A stretch of DNA of 64,000 nt, from the NCBI GenBank assembly GCA_964390445.1, contig CAYMJJ010000001.1, positions 37,560-101,559 on the forward strand, in the 5' to 3' direction. Positions within the stretch are counted from its first letter, which is position 1. Each line of letters begins with the position of its first letter. Made by a program: the position numbers and the translations under genes. A model generated the notes under the pieces. It saw only the letters and a list, made by a program, of their open reading frames with translations, was not told where the DNA came from and made no database searches. This document shows positions 15,908 through 23,792 of this stretch, piece after piece. Source of the stretch: Anderseniella sp964390445. GTDB lineage: Bacteria; Pseudomonadota; Alphaproteobacteria; Rhizobiales; Aestuariivirgaceae.

Positions 15908-16849
15908 TCAGGCAAGCAGCACGTAAACGTAACCCACGTACGCAGCCAGAAAGCCGAAACCAACAGTCCTGCCGATCCGGCCTATGCCTGCCGCCAGCGC
16001 GAACAGCAGCAGCGACACGCCGATCATCAGCGGGATGTCGACGCTGATCATGTGATCGGTAACCGGGATCGGCTTGATCAGCGCAGTGATACCGGCGATG
16101 CCCAGAATGTTGTAGATGTTCGAGCCGAGCACATTGCCCAGGGCGATGTCGGAATGCTTGCGCAGGGCAGCCATCACGGTAGTGGCAAGTTCCGGCAAGG
16201 ACGTGCCGATGGCCACCAGCGTCAGACCGATCGCTTCGTCGCTGATCTCGAAGGCCTTCGCCACCTCGATTGCGTTGTCGACCAGCAGCTTGCCGCCCAG
16301 CACAACGGCAGCAACGCCTCCTGCGACGAATGCAAGGTCAATCCAGATGGTCTTGGCTGGTGCCGGCAGGTCGTCATCATCGCCGTCGCCATCTGCGTTG
16401 CTCCTGCTGTCCGAATACAGCAGGAAGACAATGTAGGAGACAAGCAGCCCGACGAAGATCAGCCCCCCAAGTGTGGTCAATGTGCCGGACCACACCATCA
16501 CCAGCAGCAGCACGGCCGCACCAAGCATCACGAGGCCGTCGCGCCAGACCGCTGCCCTGGATACCAGCACCGGATAGATCACCGCACCGGTACCCATGAT
16601 CAGCAGGATATTGGCCGTATTCGACCCCACGACGTTGCCCATGGCGATGCCGGGCGCACCCGCAAGTGCCGCCTGGACAGAGGCAACAAGTTCAGGAACC
16701 GAGGTACCGAAGCCGACGATGACAATGCCAACCACCAGGTGCGACAGGCCGAACCGCAACGCCAGTGCCGCGGCACCGCGCACCAGCAATTCGCCGCCAC
16801 CCAGCAACAGCACGAAGCCTGCCAGCAAATAGAGAAAAGAAAGAATCAC
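15908..16849 (-). CDS. Calcium/sodium antiporter, CaCA family (YrbG-like)
   Basis: About 313 residues with ten predicted membrane segments in two inverted halves. Each half has a Na/Ca exchange signature: GFGTSVPELVAS.. followed by GNVVGSNTANI in the first half, and AIGTSLPELATT followed by GNVLGSNIYNI in the second. An acidic loop with DGDGDDDD separates the halves and could sense cation. The start is uncertain: GTG 16849 gives an N-terminus like other members (ILSFLYLLAGFVLLLGGGELLVRG), whereas an ATG at 16939 adds 30 unconvincing residues. It moves Ca2+ or a similar cation out against Na+ or H+; the true ion is unproven. Confidence 0.9.
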   Translation of the reverse strand: MILSFLYLLAGFVLLLGGGELLVRGAAALALRFGLSHLVVGIVIVGFGTSVPELVASVQAALAGAPGIAMGNVVGSNTANILLIMGTGAVIYPVLVSRAAVWRDGLVMLGAAVLLLVMVWSGTLTTLGGLIFVGLLVSYIVFLLYSDSRSNADGDGDDDDLPAPAKTIWIDLAFVAGGVAAVVLGGKLLVDNAIEVAKAFEISDEAIGLTLVAIGTSLPELATTVMAALRKHSDIALGNVLGSNIYNILGIAGITALIKPIPVTDHMISVDIPLMIGVSLLLFALAAGIGRIGRTVGFGFLAAYVGYVYVLLA

Positions 16850-16920
16850 TGCCCCTGCACTCTCATTACGCCCCGCGCCAATTGCAGCGCTATGTAGTGA
16901 CACTGCGCCCCAAATGAAAG

Positions 16921-16952
16921 GGGGCAGGCCACGCAACATGCGTACCTGCCCC
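16921..16952 (-). terminator. Terminator downstream of phaB
   Basis: An 8-bp GC stem (GGGGCAGG/CCTGCCCC) encloses a second 5-bp stem (ACGCA/TGCGT) with a 3-base loop. On the minus strand it is followed by CTTTCATTT. It lies 40 bases after the phaB stop, as expected for the end of the phaAB transcript. Confidence 0.75.
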
Positions 16953-16991
16953 AGCAGTTGTTGGGTTGCCCGCGCACTGCGGAGGGCAAGA

Positions 16992-17717
16992 TCAGATCAT
17001 GTACTGGCCGCCGTTGGCCGAGATCGTGGAGCCGGTGATGAAGCCGGAATCATCCGATACCAGGAACAGGACACACTTGGCGATTTCCTCAGGCTCACCC
17101 AGGCGGCCGACCGGGATGTGCGGCAGGATCGCCTTGTCCAGCACTTCCGGCGAGATCGCCCGCACCATTTCCGTGCCGATGTAGCCCGGGCAGATGGCGT
17201 TGACGGTGATGCCCTTCTTGGCACCTTCCTGGGCAAGCGCCTTGACGAAGCCGATGTCACCGGCCTTCGCCGCCGAATAGTTGGCCTGGCCCATCTGGCC
17301 CTTCTGGCCGTTGATCGAGGAGATGCATACCACCCGGCCAAAGCCCCGCTCGCGCATGCCTTCCCACACCGGCCGTGTCATGTTGAACAGCGAGTTCAGG
17401 TTGGTGTTGATCACTGCATTCCAGTGTTCAGGCGTCATCTTGTGGAACATCGCATCGCGGGTGATGCCGGCATTGTTGATGAGAATGTCGACCGGACCGA
17501 AGTCGTTCTCGATCTTCCTGATCGCGGCTTCGCAGGCATCATAGCTGCCCACGTCCCACTTCATCACCTCAATGCCCGTATCCGCCTTGAACCTGGTTGC
17601 GGCTTCATCATTGCCGGCATAGCTGGCAACGACCTTGTAGCCTGCATCCTTCAAGGCGGATGCGATGGCAGCCCCGATACCCCGGGTGCCGCCAGTGACA
17701 ACTGCAATGCGTGACAT
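16992..17717 (-). CDS. phaB: Acetoacetyl-CoA reductase
   Basis: A 241-residue SDR enzyme that reduces acetoacetyl-CoA to (R)-3-hydroxybutyryl-CoA with NADPH, the second step towards polyhydroxybutyrate. The cofactor loop TGGTRGIG is at residues 8-15, NNAG at 81-84, and the catalytic set is S134, Y147 and K151 within SSINGQKGQMGQANYSAAK, which is characteristic of PhaB. The ATG at 17717 follows a GGAGAAG ribosome site; a longer frame upstream is not coding. It follows phaA after 50 bases. The product also supplies the EMC pathway genes at 49.8-57.4 kb. Confidence 0.94.
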   Translation of the reverse strand: MSRIAVVTGGTRGIGAAIASALKDAGYKVVASYAGNDEAATRFKADTGIEVMKWDVGSYDACEAAIRKIENDFGPVDILINNAGITRDAMFHKMTPEHWNAVINTNLNSLFNMTRPVWEGMRERGFGRVVCISSINGQKGQMGQANYSAAKAGDIGFVKALAQEGAKKGITVNAICPGYIGTEMVRAISPEVLDKAILPHIPVGRLGEPEEIAKCVLFLVSDDSGFITGSTISANGGQYMI

Positions 17718-17767
17718 ATATTCTTCTCCCTTGTCGTTTTCTTTCTGGTGCAGCGAAGGTGCGGGCG

Positions 17768-18955
17768 TCAGTCGCGTTCCACACACATCGCCACGCCCAT
17801 GCCACCACCAATGCACAGCGTAGCCAAGCCCTTCTTGGCATCGCGGCGCTGCATTTCATGCAGCAGCGTCACGAACACGCGGGCTCCGGATGCGCCGATC
17901 GGGTGGCCAATCGCAATGGCACCGCCATTGACGTTGACGATGTCCGGGTTCCAGCCCATGTCGGAATTGACCGCGCAGGCCTGCGCTGCAAAGGCTTCGT
18001 TGGCTTCAACGAGATCGAGGTCCTCGACCTTCCATCCGGCCTTCTTCAGCGCAGCGCGTGAAGCGGGGATGGGACCTGTGCCCATGATCGCGGGATCGAC
18101 ACCTGCGTTGGCCCACGACACGATGCGCGCCAGCGGCGTGAGGCCACGCTTCTTTGCTTCGTCTTCGCTCATCAGGATGACGGCGGCAGCGCCGTCATTG
18201 ATGCCTGACGCATTGCCTGCGGTCACGGTGCCTTCCTTGTCGAAGGCGGGGCGCAGCTTGCCCAGGCCATCCGAAGTCACGCCGTGCTTGATGTATTCGT
18301 CCTGGTCAACGACCACATCACCCTTGCGGGTCTTGATGGTGACCGGCGCGATCTCATCCTTGAACTTGCCGGCCTTCTGCGCGGCTTCAGCCTTGTTCTG
18401 CGAGGCAACGGCAAAATTGTCCTGCTGGTCACGGGTGATCTGCCACTGCTTGGCGACGTTCTCGGCGGTGGTACCCATGTGGTAACCGTTGAACGCGTCC
18501 CACAAGCCATCCTTGATCAACGTGTCGATCATCTTGAAGTCGCCCATCTTGACACCGTCGCGCATGTGCGAGCAATGCGGCGCCTGGCTCATCGACTCCT
18601 GTCCACCCGCTGCTACAATGCTCGCATCGCCATTGGTGATCTGCTGCATGCCCAGCGCAATGGCGCGCAGACCGGACCCGCACAACTGGTTCATGCCCCA
18701 TGCCGGGCTTTCAAACGGGATGCCTGCGTTGACCGACGCCTGACGGGCCGGATTCTGACCCGCACCTGCTGTGAGAATCTGGCCGAGGATGACCTCGTCG
18801 ATGTCCTTGCCTTCAAGGCCTGCACGCTCCATGGCCGCCTTGAGGGCGACCGTCCCGAGGTCGGCTGCTGAAACCGCGCTCAAGGCGCCATTGAACGATC
18901 CAACCGGCGTGCGGGCTGCAGATACGACAACAACCGCGTTTCCTGAACTCGACAT
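17768..18955 (-). CDS. phaA: Acetyl-CoA acetyltransferase (thiolase)
   Basis: A 395-residue biosynthetic thiolase condensing two acetyl-CoA into acetoacetyl-CoA. The acyl-accepting C92 lies in MNQLCGSGLRA, with H351 in GHPIGASGAR and C381 in CIGGGMGVAM. The size and motif set match PhaA/AtoB. An AGGAGG ribosome site precedes the ATG at 18955. A predicted -10 (TATGAT at 18999-19004) is overlapped upstream by an inverted repeat, and phaR is divergent 202 bases away, so PhaR or another regulator likely acts there. Confidence 0.94.
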   Translation of the reverse strand: MSSSGNAVVVVSAARTPVGSFNGALSAVSAADLGTVALKAAMERAGLEGKDIDEVILGQILTAGAGQNPARQASVNAGIPFESPAWGMNQLCGSGLRAIALGMQQITNGDASIVAAGGQESMSQAPHCSHMRDGVKMGDFKMIDTLIKDGLWDAFNGYHMGTTAENVAKQWQITRDQQDNFAVASQNKAEAAQKAGKFKDEIAPVTIKTRKGDVVVDQDEYIKHGVTSDGLGKLRPAFDKEGTVTAGNASGINDGAAAVILMSEDEAKKRGLTPLARIVSWANAGVDPAIMGTGPIPASRAALKKAGWKVEDLDLVEANEAFAAQACAVNSDMGWNPDIVNVNGGAIAIGHPIGASGARVFVTLLHEMQRRDAKKGLATLCIGGGMGVAMCVERD

Positions 18956-19005
18956 TCGACAAACCTCCTGGTGAATTTTGTGTCCGATGTTTCCGTCTAT
19001 CATAT

Positions 19006-19024
19006 CAATGCGGCATTCGCATTG
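19006..19024 (-). promoter_or_regulatory. Inverted repeat at the phaA promoter, candidate operator
   Basis: Perfect 7-bp arms CAATGCG and CGCATTG are separated by 5 bases. Read towards phaA, the repeat ends one base before the predicted -10 hexamer TATGAT (18999-19004), so it fills the spacer and -35 region. PhaR is encoded divergently next to it and PhaR proteins are reported to bind TGC-rich inverted sites, which makes it the first candidate. Confidence 0.5.
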
Positions 19025-19157
19025 CACCATTAGTTGCGCTCCGCCGGAAGGCGTTACCGGTCACCGGGCAATGTCACGGCAACCCAGGCACGCGATGGTA
19101 CGTGAAAGAGCGCATCTTGATTGCTCGACACGACGGCAACCTCGTGTGTATGGTGCG

Positions 19158-19832
19158 ATGCATAATTATATCGCAACTGCGGTAAGGAACAGCGCGTTGT
19201 CGAAGCAGAAGCCAGAATCTGACGAACCAGTCGTTATCAAGAAATACGCTAACCGGCGGCTCTACAATACGTCGAGTTCGGCCTATGTGACGCTCGATGA
19301 CCTGTCCCTGATGGTCAAGGAGGGCGTCGATTTCGTGGTCCAGGACGCCAAGACCGGTGACAACATCACCCGGCAGGTGCTGACACAGATCATTTTTGAA
19401 GAAGAGGCCAAGGGCCAGAACCTGCTTCCGGTCGACTTTCTCCGCCAGTTGATCCGGTTTTATGGCGACAGCATGCAGGCCTTCGTGCCCAGCTATCTCC
19501 AGTTCTCCATGGAAAACCTGACCCGCGAGCACGAACGCCTGCGCGAGCAGATGATGGGGCCGGCCGGCAGCGAAATGCTGAAGACCATGGAAGACCAGGC
19601 CCGCAAGAACATGCTGATGTTCCAGGACGCCATGCGCATGTTCAACCCGTTCATGCCGGGGCAGGGCAATGGGCTGCCAGGGTCCATGACTGGCAGCGAT
19701 GCCGCTTCCGGAACACCGGAAAAGCCTGCACCGCAAGAGCAGAAGGACGCCGGCAGCACCGACCTCGAGGAACTGCGCTCGCAGATCAGGTCGATGCAGT
19801 CGCAGATCGAGAAGCTCGCCCGGAAAGACTGA
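19158..19832 (+). CDS. phaR: Polyhydroxyalkanoate synthesis repressor PhaR
   Basis: A 224-residue protein. Residues about 22-85 are the PHB accumulation regulator DNA-binding domain (VVIKKYANRRLYNT..SYVTLDDL), followed by one PHB_acc repeat (LLPVDFLRQLIRFYGDSMQAFVPSYLQFSME), a helical region rich in Met and Gln, and a C-terminal coiled-coil tail. PhaR binds both PHB granules and operator DNA and represses phasin and its own gene until polymer appears. The ATG at 19158 or a TTG at 19197 with an AAGGA site could start translation. It is divergent from phaAB. No PHB synthase or phasin gene lies in the window. Confidence 0.92.
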   Translation: MHNYIATAVRNSALSKQKPESDEPVVIKKYANRRLYNTSSSAYVTLDDLSLMVKEGVDFVVQDAKTGDNITRQVLTQIIFEEEAKGQNLLPVDFLRQLIRFYGDSMQAFVPSYLQFSMENLTREHERLREQMMGPAGSEMLKTMEDQARKNMLMFQDAMRMFNPFMPGQGNGLPGSMTGSDAASGTPEKPAPQEQKDAGSTDLEELRSQIRSMQSQIEKLARKD

Positions 19833-19834
19833 TC

Positions 19835-21868
19835 CTAGATCGAGTCCAGCTTGTTGAGCGCGGCCTTCAGAAGGCTCACCGCGCAAGCAGGATCATGCTC
19901 ATTGCCATCCCCGGCCACTTGCGCATCCGGCAAGTCAGCAATCACCAGTTCAACCTCCGCGGTTCCTGCAACACAACCGGCATCCGCAGCATGGCAGCCC
20001 ACGCCGGACTCAGGCGCATTTGTGCTGGCAGACGTAGCCGGTGCGTAAACGGTCGGGGCCGTTGTGTCCGCAGCGGTACCTGTCTCGGGATCGGCCGGAT
20101 CACTCGCCGCGTTGACTGGCGACAATGTCACATCAAAATGCTCGGGTGATGCCTTGCCAAACAGGAAGCCCTGCAGGTAGTCGACACCAATCTCGGCAAG
20201 GATGCTGGCATCCGCCTCGGTTTCCACGTGTTCTGCAATCACCTGTGCTCCGGCGCGGTGGGCAAATTCGATGGCTGCCTTTAGCAGCGGCAGGTCGTGA
20301 GGTCGCGATGAGATGCCGGCACATGTCACGCCATCCAGCTTGACGTAGTCGGCTTCCTTGAGCACCGCAATCGACAGGCCGTCACGCAGATAGCCCGACA
20401 CAGCCAGTGAACAGCCAAGTTCGCGCAGTTTCTGCAGCGTGCTGAACTGCCGGTTGGCTTCGCGTGTCGCGGCAGTATGACTGATCTCGATGCAGATCTG
20501 CTTCGCTACCCCACCTGCCTCGGCAACAATGTTGAGAATGCGCATAGCCGCATAGCTGTTGCGCAGCGTGGCATCGGACAGGTTGAACGACACCTTCACG
20601 CCGGGGCGGATGGCCAGCAGGTCGAGGCTCGTGCGGCAAACCATTGCATCGATCATCTGCATGAAACCAAGCTTGTCGGCAATCGGCACCAGATGAGCGG
20701 CCGGCACGATCTCGCCGTCCGGCGACTGCATGCGCAACAGGCTTTCGAACATCGCAGGCTGATGGTCTTTACTCGATACGATGGGCTGGTGCCACAAGGT
20801 GAACCGCTCGGCGTTGAGTGCATCGATGATGTCGATGGCGTGCTTGCGGTTGCCACCGTGCCGCGTCAGCCGCTGCGGCGAACGCTGGTAAACCGCAAAC
20901 GGCCGGCCCGAATTGCATTCTGCTTCGTCGAGGGCTTCTTCAGCGAGCCCGAAGGCGCTGGCCGGGTCTTCGGCCGAAGCGGGAACGATAACGCCGCCAG
21001 CGGTCAGCTCAACCCAGACGGGACCAAGCCTGGTTTCGATCACGTCATTGCGGATTGCAGCGACAAAGCGATCCCCGGCGACCTGGAGCTGTTCCGACGT
21101 GCAGTCGCGCAACAGGATGGCAAATTGCGCTGCTCCTGCCCGGCCGAGCATGTCGGAGCCACGCATGATCGACTTCAGCCGCATCGCCGTTGCAGCGATG
21201 GCTTCCGGCACGATCGACGGCCCATATGTATCCCGGATGTCAGCAATGTTCGACATGGTGGCGACCACCAGACCACACGAGATGTTCGCCGCCGAAGCAC
21301 CTTCCATGCGAAGCGCATTTACGATCGCCGGACGCGATGCAAGCCCTGTTTCAGGATCGATAAGGTTGCTGCTGGCAACCTCGGCAGGCCGGTCATGCGC
21401 CTGCCGCAGCACGGCAATCACGTCCTGCAGAGAACCGTCGGCAGCGCACACCACCCGGCCGCGCTCCTCGATCGACGTCATTTCGCCTGACACCGGGTCC
21501 ACCAGCCGGTATCGCACATCATAGCCGATACCGTCGCCGTCATCGAGATGCGGACTGTCCAGGACCACGCTCTCATAGCGTTCGCGGTCATCCAGCGGCA
21601 TCAGGGCGCGCAACTGTTCTCCACTGCGCGGCAGACGGTCGCCATGAAGCCCCACAACGGCGGCGGCATTGGCTGACCAGGTCATCAGGTCACCGGGCAC
21701 GCTCCAATGCATTGCAGCATGGCCGGTCTGCTCGATGGCCATGCGAAGCCGTTCAAGGTCCGACGCCGCACGCGCGCGCGACAATGCATCTAGTAGATTG
21801 CCCGCCTCCGCAGACATCGAATTGTCTGGCGATGACTGTGGCTGATCGAAACCGGTTTGGGCCGCCAT
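19835..21868 (-). CDS. Degenerate GGDEF-EAL domain protein with PAS-like N-terminus
   Basis: A 677-residue protein. Residues about 35-165 look like a PAS/PAC sensor (MHWSVPGDLMTWSANAAAVVG, then ERGRVV), about 170-330 are a GGDEF-type domain, and about 345-595 are an EAL-type domain; the last 80 residues are Ala/Thr/Asp-rich. The GGDEF loop reads AGAAQF, so cyclase activity is not expected. The EAL domain keeps ESLLRM and the Asn of SFNLSD, but the metal-binding DDFG segment reads SGYL, so phosphodiesterase activity is doubtful. It may bind c-di-GMP or act as a scaffold. There is no membrane segment. It converges on phaR with 2 bases between stops. Confidence 0.88.
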   Translation of the reverse strand: MAAQTGFDQPQSSPDNSMSAEAGNLLDALSRARAASDLERLRMAIEQTGHAAMHWSVPGDLMTWSANAAAVVGLHGDRLPRSGEQLRALMPLDDRERYESVVLDSPHLDDGDGIGYDVRYRLVDPVSGEMTSIEERGRVVCAADGSLQDVIAVLRQAHDRPAEVASSNLIDPETGLASRPAIVNALRMEGASAANISCGLVVATMSNIADIRDTYGPSIVPEAIAATAMRLKSIMRGSDMLGRAGAAQFAILLRDCTSEQLQVAGDRFVAAIRNDVIETRLGPVWVELTAGGVIVPASAEDPASAFGLAEEALDEAECNSGRPFAVYQRSPQRLTRHGGNRKHAIDIIDALNAERFTLWHQPIVSSKDHQPAMFESLLRMQSPDGEIVPAAHLVPIADKLGFMQMIDAMVCRTSLDLLAIRPGVKVSFNLSDATLRNSYAAMRILNIVAEAGGVAKQICIEISHTAATREANRQFSTLQKLRELGCSLAVSGYLRDGLSIAVLKEADYVKLDGVTCAGISSRPHDLPLLKAAIEFAHRAGAQVIAEHVETEADASILAEIGVDYLQGFLFGKASPEHFDVTLSPVNAASDPADPETGTAADTTAPTVYAPATSASTNAPESGVGCHAADAGCVAGTAEVELVIADLPDAQVAGDGNEHDPACAVSLLKAALNKLDSI

Positions 21869-21986
21869 TGCCAGCTCAATCCCCTATTACGCGAAAACAC
21901 CTGCTTAACGAGGCGTCACCATAGGCAGAATTGCTTAATGAAAGGCGAACCCCTCCGGCCCTTTGCAGCTACCAGGTTGCATAGCC

Positions 21987-23573
21987 TCAATAGCCCAGCG
22001 CCAATCCGTCCTTGCGCGGTTCGGACCCGCCACAAAGCACGCCTGTCTCCGGGTCGATCGCGATAACCTGGCCGCCACCGTAGGGATCTGCCTGGCGCTC
22101 GACCGTATGACCCAGCGCCTTCAGCCCGGCCACCACATGGTCCGGCACGCCGGTCTCGACACCCAGCACCCCGTCCTCGTGGAAGGCACGGGCGAAATCC
22201 AGCGCTTCTTGCGGGTCCATGCCGTAGACAAAGCGGTTCACCATCACTGCAACGTGGCCCATTGGCTGGTAGGCACCGCCCATCACCCCGAATGACTGGA
22301 TCACCTTGCCGTTCTCACGCACCATCGCCGGGATGATCGTGTGCAGCGGACGCTTTGACGGTCCAATGCAGTTCGGGTGGCCCGGCGTCGCGACGAAGCC
22401 TGCACCGCGGTTCTGGAAGGCGATGCCGGTCCGCGGCGTCACGATTCCTGAGCCAAAGCCGTGATAGATCGAGTTGATGAACGACACCGCCATGCGGTTC
22501 TCGTCGACCACGGTCAGGTACACCGTGTCCGAACCCGGCATCGGCACAGCCTGCTCTGGTTCGGCGATTGCCTTGTCCATCGATATCAGTGCCGCCAGCC
22601 TTTCGGCCATCGCGGGAGACAGCAACTCTTCAACCGGCACGTCGGAAAAGTCAGGGTCGGCGATGTGGCGGTTGCGGATGATCCACGCCAGCCGCATGGC
22701 CTCTATCTCCAGGTGGCGCCGCTCGACGCTTTCCGGTGCATACTTCTCCAGCTCGAACCGTTCGAGGATGTTGAGCGCGACAAGTGCGGTGAGGCCCGTT
22801 CCGTTCGGCGGAATCTCGAGGATTTCGCGGCCACGGAAAGTGGTCGAGATCGGCGTCACCCAGCTCGACTTCGTCGCCGCCAGGTCTTCCATGTCGATCA
22901 GGCTGCCCTTCGACTGGAGCGTCCTCACGATGTCTTCTGCCACGGCACCGGTATAGAAGCCGTCGCGGCCCTTGGCGGCGATCGTTTCCAGCGTGGCGGC
23001 CAGCGCCGGGTACTTCATCACCTGACCGGCCGCAGGCGCCTTGCCGCCGGGCAGATAGTGCATCCGCCCGCCCTCGTCCTGGCCGATGAATTCGGCCAGC
23101 CCCGCCCAGTCGCGCGCCGTGCGCGGTCCCAGCGGACAGCCCTCGCGCGCCAGCCTGATGGCCGGCTCCAGCACTTGCGCCAGGCTCATCGAGCCGTGCC
23201 GTTCAAGCAGCGCCTGCCAGCCGTCAACGGCACCGGGCACCGTCACTGCATGGATGTTGTCGGTGGCAATTTCGGTGAGCCCTGAGGACGCCAACCAGTC
23301 TGCCGTCGCGTGACGGCTTGCCCGGCCTGATCCGTTCAGGCCCGTTACCGTCCCGTCAGCCTGGCCGATCAGCGCAAAGCAGTCACCTCCGATGCCGGTC
23401 ATGGGTGGTTCGGTGATGCACAGTACCGCAGAGGCCGCAATGGCCGCGTCTGCCGCGTTGCCGCCGGCCTGCAGGATATTGACCGCCGCCAGCGTTGACT
23501 GGGGCGACGACGTTGCCGCGCAGGCGCGCCCGGCGTACAAAGCCGAACGACCCGGGATATGAAAATTTCTCAT
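21987..23573 (-). CDS. Gamma-glutamyltransferase family protein
   Basis: A 528-residue Ntn-hydrolase of the GGT family. The N-terminal part has AAVNILQAGGNAADAAIAAS and PPMTGIGGDCF. The self-cleavage and nucleophile Thr is in SDTVYLTVVD, about residue 357, and the small-subunit end has GAYQPMGHVAVMVNR and VIAIDPETGVLCGGSEPRKDGLA. No signal peptide is visible, so the enzyme is probably cytoplasmic, unlike periplasmic glutathione-degrading GGTs. Oxamate amidohydrolase- or acylase-like activities are possible. The start at MRNFHIPGRSAL fits family N-termini. Divergent from fhs. Confidence 0.88.
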   Translation of the reverse strand: MRNFHIPGRSALYAGRACAATSSPQSTLAAVNILQAGGNAADAAIAASAVLCITEPPMTGIGGDCFALIGQADGTVTGLNGSGRASRHATADWLASSGLTEIATDNIHAVTVPGAVDGWQALLERHGSMSLAQVLEPAIRLAREGCPLGPRTARDWAGLAEFIGQDEGGRMHYLPGGKAPAAGQVMKYPALAATLETIAAKGRDGFYTGAVAEDIVRTLQSKGSLIDMEDLAATKSSWVTPISTTFRGREILEIPPNGTGLTALVALNILERFELEKYAPESVERRHLEIEAMRLAWIIRNRHIADPDFSDVPVEELLSPAMAERLAALISMDKAIAEPEQAVPMPGSDTVYLTVVDENRMAVSFINSIYHGFGSGIVTPRTGIAFQNRGAGFVATPGHPNCIGPSKRPLHTIIPAMVRENGKVIQSFGVMGGAYQPMGHVAVMVNRFVYGMDPQEALDFARAFHEDGVLGVETGVPDHVVAGLKALGHTVERQADPYGGGQVIAIDPETGVLCGGSEPRKDGLALGY

Positions 23574-23714
23574 GGCTGCTGCCTTTTCTTCATCTATTGG
23601 CAATGCACGGCAATTGCGCGAATGTGTGGGCCTTCAAGCTAGTCTTGTTTTGCATCCGGTCAAGAGAATTGGTCAGGCTTTCACGCTACGGAAAAGGACG
23701 ATAAACGTCGCAAA

Positions 23715-23728
23715 CGGCATTAATGCCG
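23715..23728 (+). promoter_or_regulatory. 14-bp perfect palindrome upstream of fhs, candidate operator
   Basis: CGGCATTAATGCCG is fully self-complementary. It lies 65 bases before the fhs start and 14 bases before a TATATG hexamer (23743-23748) that could be the -10, so it overlaps the expected -35 position. No regulator gene is adjacent. Confidence 0.45.
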
Positions 23729-23792
23729 GATCAAATTCACGCTATATGCACCCATTCCCGACTGACTTATCAAAAAAGTGGAGGAACACCCA

